This document shows positions 58,889 to 64,000 of a stretch of DNA of 64,000 nt, in pieces. Within the stretch, counting starts at the first letter, position 1. Every line of letters starts with the position of its first letter. Location of the stretch: NCBI RefSeq assembly GCF_003614435.1, contig NZ_CP025546.1:5828001-5892000 (forward strand), given 5' to 3'. Position numbers and translations under genes: made by a program. The stretch comes from Mycobacterium paragordonae. Its GTDB lineage: Bacteria; Actinomycetota; Actinomycetes; Mycobacteriales; Mycobacteriaceae. Below the pieces are notes generated by a model. It saw only the letters and a list, made by a program, of their open reading frames with translations. It made no database searches and was not told the DNA's origin.

Positions 58889-58903
58889 TACCCCCACAGG
58901 GTA
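58889..58903. promoter_or_regulatory. Copper-responsive RicR/CsoR-type box ahead of mmcO
   Basis: TACCC-CCACA-GGGTA is an inverted repeat with 5-base perfect arms, matching the TACCCn5GGGTA core of mycobacterial copper repressor boxes. It lies 106 bases before the multicopper oxidase gene, whose M. tuberculosis counterpart belongs to the RicR regulon. That link is established for the relative and inferred here. Confidence 0.6.
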
Positions 58904-59008
58904 CTATTCCAGGAGATCGGCCGGCGAACGGGTTGCGTAATACCGCCGACCTGAGCAGGGTAGAAGGCGCCTTCTCGACGATCAGCACGACGCAAGGAGG
59001 AGCGGTCA

Positions 59009-60685
59009 ATGCCGGCACAGCAGACAAGCGGTAACCCCTTTGACACGACGCGGCTGAACAGGCGGGGCTTCCTCGCTGCCGGAATCGCGGGTGGACTCGT
59101 ACTCACCGGGTGCGGGCGGCCGAAGACGGCCAGTTCGCCGATGACTGCCGCGATCAACGCGGCCGAAGCCGCCCGCCCGCACAGCGGCCGCACGGTCACC
59201 GCCAGCTTGACTCCGCAACCGGCCAAGATCGATATCGGTGGCCGGATCGTCGACACCCTGGCCTACGGCGACACCATTCCGGGACCACTGCTGCGAGTGA
59301 CGGTGGGTGACGAGGTCGTCGTCTCGGTCTCCAATAAGCTCGACCACCCCACATCGGTCCACTGGCACGGCATCGCGCTGCGCAACGATATGGACGGCGC
59401 CGAGCCCGCGACCCCGAATATCCCTGCGGGACAGGATTTCACGTATCGGTTCTCGGTACCGAACTCCGGCACCTACTGGGCGCACCCGCATACCGGGCTG
59501 GATGGCGACAAAGGGCTGTACCTGCCGTTCATCATCGACGACCCGACCGAGTTGGGCCGCTACGACACGGAATGGATTGTCGTCTTTGATGATTGGACCG
59601 ACGGCGTCGGTAAGTCCCCGCAGCAGCTCTACGACGCCCTGATCAACAAGCCGCCTTCGTCGGAGACTCCCGCGCCGACCACACCCGCGTCCACCTCCCC
59701 GAGCACCACCCCCAGCACCACAACGACCACCACAACGTCACCCTCGATGTCACCCTCGATGTCACCCTCGACAACCGGCAGAACCCCGACGAGCACGTCC
59801 AGTTCTGCGCCATCCAGCCCCAGCCCGACCAATGGCATGCCGGGGATGCCCGGCATGGGCGAGGTCGGGACGAGCGACCTGCTCGGAGGTGACGCCGGCG
59901 ACATCGCCTACCCCTACTACCTGATCAACGGGCGGATTCCCGAGGCCGCCACCACCTTCAACGCCCAGCCCCGCCAGCGGATCAGGATTCGCATCATCAA
60001 CACCGCATCGGACACCGCTTTCCGCGTCGCGTTGGCCGGGCATTCGATGACGGTCACCCACACCGACGGCTTCCCGGTCATCCCGACACAGGTGGATGCG
60101 TTGCTGGTGGGCATGGCTGAGCGCTACGACGTGGTGGTGACCGCCGCCGATGGGGTGTTTCCATTGGTCGCGTCCGCCGAAGGCAAGAACGCGGTGGCCC
60201 GCGCCCTGCTTGTGACCGGCAAGGGCAGCCCGCCCGACCCGCAGTTCCGGCCCGGCGAGCTCACCCGCCGGGTGGGCACCGTCGAGATGTTCACCGCGGT
60301 GACGGCCGCCAATCTGGGTCGTCCCGATCCGCGCCTGGAGCTGCCCGTCGTGCTCGGCGGCACGATGGCGAAATACGACTGGACGATCAACGGCGAGCCG
60401 TACAGCAGGACGAAACCGCTGCAGGTGCGGGAGGGCCAGCACACCACCCTCAACTTCGACAACACCACCATGATGTGGCACCCGATGCACCTGCACGGCC
60501 ACACTTTTCAGGTCATCAAGCCGGACGGCACGCTCGGCGCCCGCAAGGACACCGTCATCGTGCTGCCCAATCAGAAGCTACGTGCCGTCCTGGTCGCCGA
60601 CAACCCGGGAACGTGGGTGATGCACTGCCACAACACCTATCACCAGGAAGCCGGCATGCAGACGCGCATCGATTACGTCTTCTGA
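59009..60685 (+). CDS. mmcO: Multicopper oxidase, Tat-type lipoprotein
   Basis: This 558-residue multicopper oxidase resembles M. tuberculosis MmcO (Rv0846c). The N-terminus carries NRRGFLAAG (twin Arg 18-19) and a lipobox LTGC with Cys35, so it is anchored outside the membrane. Copper ligands are HWHG (117-120), HPHTG (158-162), HPMHLHGH and HCHNTYHQEAGM. Residues 213-284 are a Ser/Thr/Pro-rich insert with SPSM repeats and a Met-rich NGMPGMPGMG end, which could be O-glycosylated and copper-binding. It oxidises Cu(I) to less toxic Cu(II). AAGGAGG precedes ATG 59009. Confidence 0.88.
   Translation: MPAQQTSGNPFDTTRLNRRGFLAAGIAGGLVLTGCGRPKTASSPMTAAINAAEAARPHSGRTVTASLTPQPAKIDIGGRIVDTLAYGDTIPGPLLRVTVGDEVVVSVSNKLDHPTSVHWHGIALRNDMDGAEPATPNIPAGQDFTYRFSVPNSGTYWAHPHTGLDGDKGLYLPFIIDDPTELGRYDTEWIVVFDDWTDGVGKSPQQLYDALINKPPSSETPAPTTPASTSPSTTPSTTTTTTTSPSMSPSMSPSTTGRTPTSTSSSAPSSPSPTNGMPGMPGMGEVGTSDLLGGDAGDIAYPYYLINGRIPEAATTFNAQPRQRIRIRIINTASDTAFRVALAGHSMTVTHTDGFPVIPTQVDALLVGMAERYDVVVTAADGVFPLVASAEGKNAVARALLVTGKGSPPDPQFRPGELTRRVGTVEMFTAVTAANLGRPDPRLELPVVLGGTMAKYDWTINGEPYSRTKPLQVREGQHTTLNFDNTTMMWHPMHLHGHTFQVIKPDGTLGARKDTVIVLPNQKLRAVLVADNPGTWVMHCHNTYHQEAGMQTRIDYVF
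59738..59771 (+). repeat. 12-base tandem repeat coding SPSM units
   Basis: TCACCCTCGATG occurs at 59738-59749 and 59750-59761, then a partial copy (TCACCCTCGA) at 59762-59771. Each copy encodes Ser-Pro-Ser-Met in the linker of the multicopper oxidase. Such in-frame repeats are prone to length change between strains. Confidence 0.8.
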
Positions 60686-60686
60686 C

Positions 60687-62340
<1,654 letters not shown>

Positions 62341-62344
<4 letters not shown>

Positions 62345-63330
62345 TTGATCGCGATCGGATTCACCGGCGAGCCGACCGCGCCGGTGAACCTCAGCGGCGG
62401 CGCGATGAGCTGGAACTCGTAGACGCCGTCAGCCGCGCAGTCCTCGGCCAGCGCGGTGAGATCCCAGTACTCGCCCAGCATCAACCCCATATCGCGCAGG
62501 CACAGCAGGTGGAACGGCAGGAACAATCCCTCGACGCCGGATACCGGATCCTCGACCTGCAGGTTGTCTGAAGCCACCGCGGCGACCTCGTTGTGGTGCA
62601 GCCACGCAGCGCAGGTCCAGTCCAGGCCGGAGTAGGGCTCCACCTTGTCGCCGGTCATCAGAAACCGTGTCCACCAACCCGTTCGGATCAGCACGATGTC
62701 GCCACTCTCGATCCGCACGCCCTGCGCGCGGGCCACGTCGTCCAATTCCGCCGGCATGATCGGGTTTCCGTGTTCCAGAAACACTTCCGCACCGCGGTGG
62801 CGCACCAGGTCCAGCAGCACACCGCGTGAGGTGATGCCCTTGACGTCGACCTTGTCGATGCCGCAGTGGAAGGCGCCGAGGCTTGTCACCGAGTCCGCCG
62901 GGAAGCCGTTGTAGAGCTGGTCCTCGTAGTACACGTGCGACAGGGCATCCCACTGGGTGGCGGCCTGCAGCGGCATGATGACCATGTCGTCGTTGAACCG
63001 GAACGGGCTGTCGGTCACATAGCTGCTCAGTTGCGCCGCGGTCGGGTTCTTGTCCCACCCGGGTCCGTACTGCGTCAGCGAGTTCGCGTCACCGCCGTCC
63101 ACCGTCATCACGTGAATGGGGTTGTGCCGGAAGCCGAAGGCACCCTGCGGGCCGGACGAACCGAAGTCCACGCCGAGCGGAAACACCTTGCCGTGCCGGA
63201 CCAGGCCGGCCGCCTGCCGCACCTTCTCGGGGGTGATGAAGTTCAGGGTGCCCAGTTCATCGTCGGAGCCCCACCTGCCCCAGTTGCTGAGATCCTTTGC
63301 GGTCCGCCGGAAGTCGGCCATGTCAGCCAT
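62341..63330 (-). CDS. Cyclase-family (kynurenine-formamidase-like) metal-dependent hydrolase
   Basis: This 329-residue member of the cyclase/formamidase family has a long N-terminal arm, SNWGRWGSDDELGTLNFITPE near 15-35, the zinc-binding region TQWDALSHVYYED near 126-138, and HRGAEVFLEHGN later. The family hydrolyses formyl-kynurenine or cyclic lactams and lactones. Members starting NWGRWG..DELGTLN are common beside SDR and oxygenase genes in actinobacteria. ATG 63330 overlaps the preceding stop by one base (TGATG); an alternative ATG is at 63321. Confidence 0.8.
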
Positions 63331-64000
63331 CAAGCCTGTCCCTCCTGCAGTGCTGCGGCAGTGGCGGCGCCGGTGTTCCCGCCGTCCACCCACACAACCT
63401 GACCCGAAATGTAGCTGGCCGCAGGACTATTGAGGAACACCAGCACCGAGGCCTGTTCGTCGGGGTCGCTGACCCGCCCCAGCGGCTTGGCGATGTCGTC
63501 GAGGTAGGCCGGTCCGTAGGCGGTGCGCAGCTGGTCGAGGATCGGGGTTTCGGTGACCCCGGGGCCGGTGCAGTTGATCCGGATGCCCCGCTTACCGAGT
63601 TCGACGACGCTGCGCATGGTGTAGAGAATGATGGCTTCCTTCGAGATTTGGTACCCGGTGCCCACGGCGTCGGGGTGGCTTTCACACCACCGCACCCCCT
63701 CCTGCATCGTCGCGGTGCGCAGCAGCGGTGCGACCTGCTGCCCATGTTCCCGGTAAGCGGCCGCCGCCAGCGACGACACGCTCACGATCGACGAACCCGC
63801 GGGCATCCGCGGTAGCAGTGCCTCGGTGAGATGACGTAGTCCCAGGAAGTTGATGGTGACCACGAGCAGCGGGTCGCCGATGCCGGAGGACACCCCGGCG
63901 ACATTGAACAGCGCGTCCACCGGACCTTCGATGGACGCGACCGCCTGATCGATCGATGCCCGATCCGACAGGTCAATCCGGTGAAAGTCGCTGACTCCCG
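63330..64000 (-). CDS. Short-chain dehydrogenase/reductase (partial, N-terminus beyond window)
   Basis: The gene runs off the right edge, so at least 222 codons are visible. They include FNVAGVSSGIG (equivalent of NNAG), Ser in VSVSSLAAAA, YQISK as the active-site Tyr-x3-Lys, and the C-terminus SGQVVWVDGGNTGAA. The cofactor-binding TGxxxGxG must lie right of position 64000. It is the first visible gene of an operon with the cyclase-family hydrolase, alpha/beta hydrolase and the SDR at 60687. Confidence 0.8.
   Translation of the reverse strand, partial: GVSDFHRIDLSDRASIDQAVASIEGPVDALFNVAGVSSGIGDPLLVVTINFLGLRHLTEALLPRMPAGSSIVSVSSLAAAAYREHGQQVAPLLRTATMQEGVRWCESHPDAVGTGYQISKEAIILYTMRSVVELGKRGIRINCTGPGVTETPILDQLRTAYGPAYLDDIAKPLGRVSDPDEQASVLVFLNSPAASYISGQVVWVDGGNTGAATAAALQEGQA

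Overview
The window reads as chromosomal DNA of a nontuberculous Mycobacterium. It is GC-rich throughout with very dense gene packing and frequent GTG/TTG starts. It also carries a PPE-family protein, a lipoprotein multicopper oxidase of the MmcO type, a mycofactocin-type short-chain dehydrogenase and a very large adenylate-cyclase/ATPase/LuxR regulator of the Rv0386 type. I count 64 protein genes, of which the first and last are cut by the window edges. I see no rRNA, tRNA, insertion sequence, phage gene, integrase or CRISPR array.

Most of the window (about 2.5-48.7 kb) looks like a catabolic region for an alicyclic, terpenoid-like or aromatic substrate. It holds four cytochrome P450s, four small ferredoxins of the C-x2-?-x2-C(x)nCP type, a Rieske oxygenase and a Rieske ferredoxin. 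It also holds five amidohydrolase-fold enzymes, at least seven short-chain dehydrogenases, five acyl-CoA dehydrogenase genes, two enoyl-CoA hydratases, two thiolase-fold proteins (one fused to a DUF35 domain), a two-domain CaiB-type CoA-transferase, two M24-fold proteins and two APH-type kinases. No acyl-CoA ligase is present. Plausible chemistry is P450/Rieske hydroxylation, SDR oxidation, CoA transfer, beta-oxidation-like shortening and decarboxylation or hydrolysis by amidohydrolases. The substrate is unknown.

Layout: 0-2.5 kb, nitroreductase, kinase and a secreted DUF4189 protein. 2.5-11.3 kb (+), CMD protein, HIBADH-like dehydrogenase, two amidohydrolases, Rieske ferredoxin, hydrolase, then NuoF-like reductase, ferredoxin, SDR and kinase. 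11.3-13.4 kb (-), acyl-CoA dehydrogenase and enoyl-CoA hydratase. 13.5-17.6 kb (+), DUF35-thiolase fusion, hydrolase, P450 and ferredoxin. 17.7-24.4 kb (-), ferredoxin and P450, TetR pair, thiolase, acyl-CoA dehydrogenase, amidohydrolase. 24.7-30.4 kb (+), CMD protein, Rieske oxygenase, small orphan, amidohydrolase, SnoaL-like protein and an acyl-CoA dehydrogenase pair. 30.5-35.7 kb, acyl-CoA dehydrogenase and TetR divergent, then P450, mycofactocin-type SDR and SDR. 35.7-48.7 kb (-), a long cluster running from SDR, esterase, SDR, DoxX and TetR through ferredoxin, P450, amidohydrolase, two M24 proteins, enoyl-CoA hydratase and CoA-transferase to SDR. 48.8-64 kb, LuxR ATPase, NmrA-like protein, SDR, PPE, cyclase-LuxR, beta-lactamase-fold esterase, MmcO, SDR, hydrolase, cyclase-family hydrolase and a partial SDR.

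The best candidate for something undescribed is a local regulon. Three perfect copies of the palindrome GAGAAT-N3-ATTCTC lie ahead of the Rieske oxygenase operon, between a TetR gene and an acyl-CoA dehydrogenase gene, and ahead of a P450 operon. Four or so weaker copies lie ahead of other catabolic genes. A second TetR gene has its own palindrome (TTAAGTCAA-N4-TTGATTTAA) at two places. A second theme is pairing of a canonical enzyme with a paralogue that has lost catalytic residues (amidohydrolases, M24 proteins, CoA-transferase domains).
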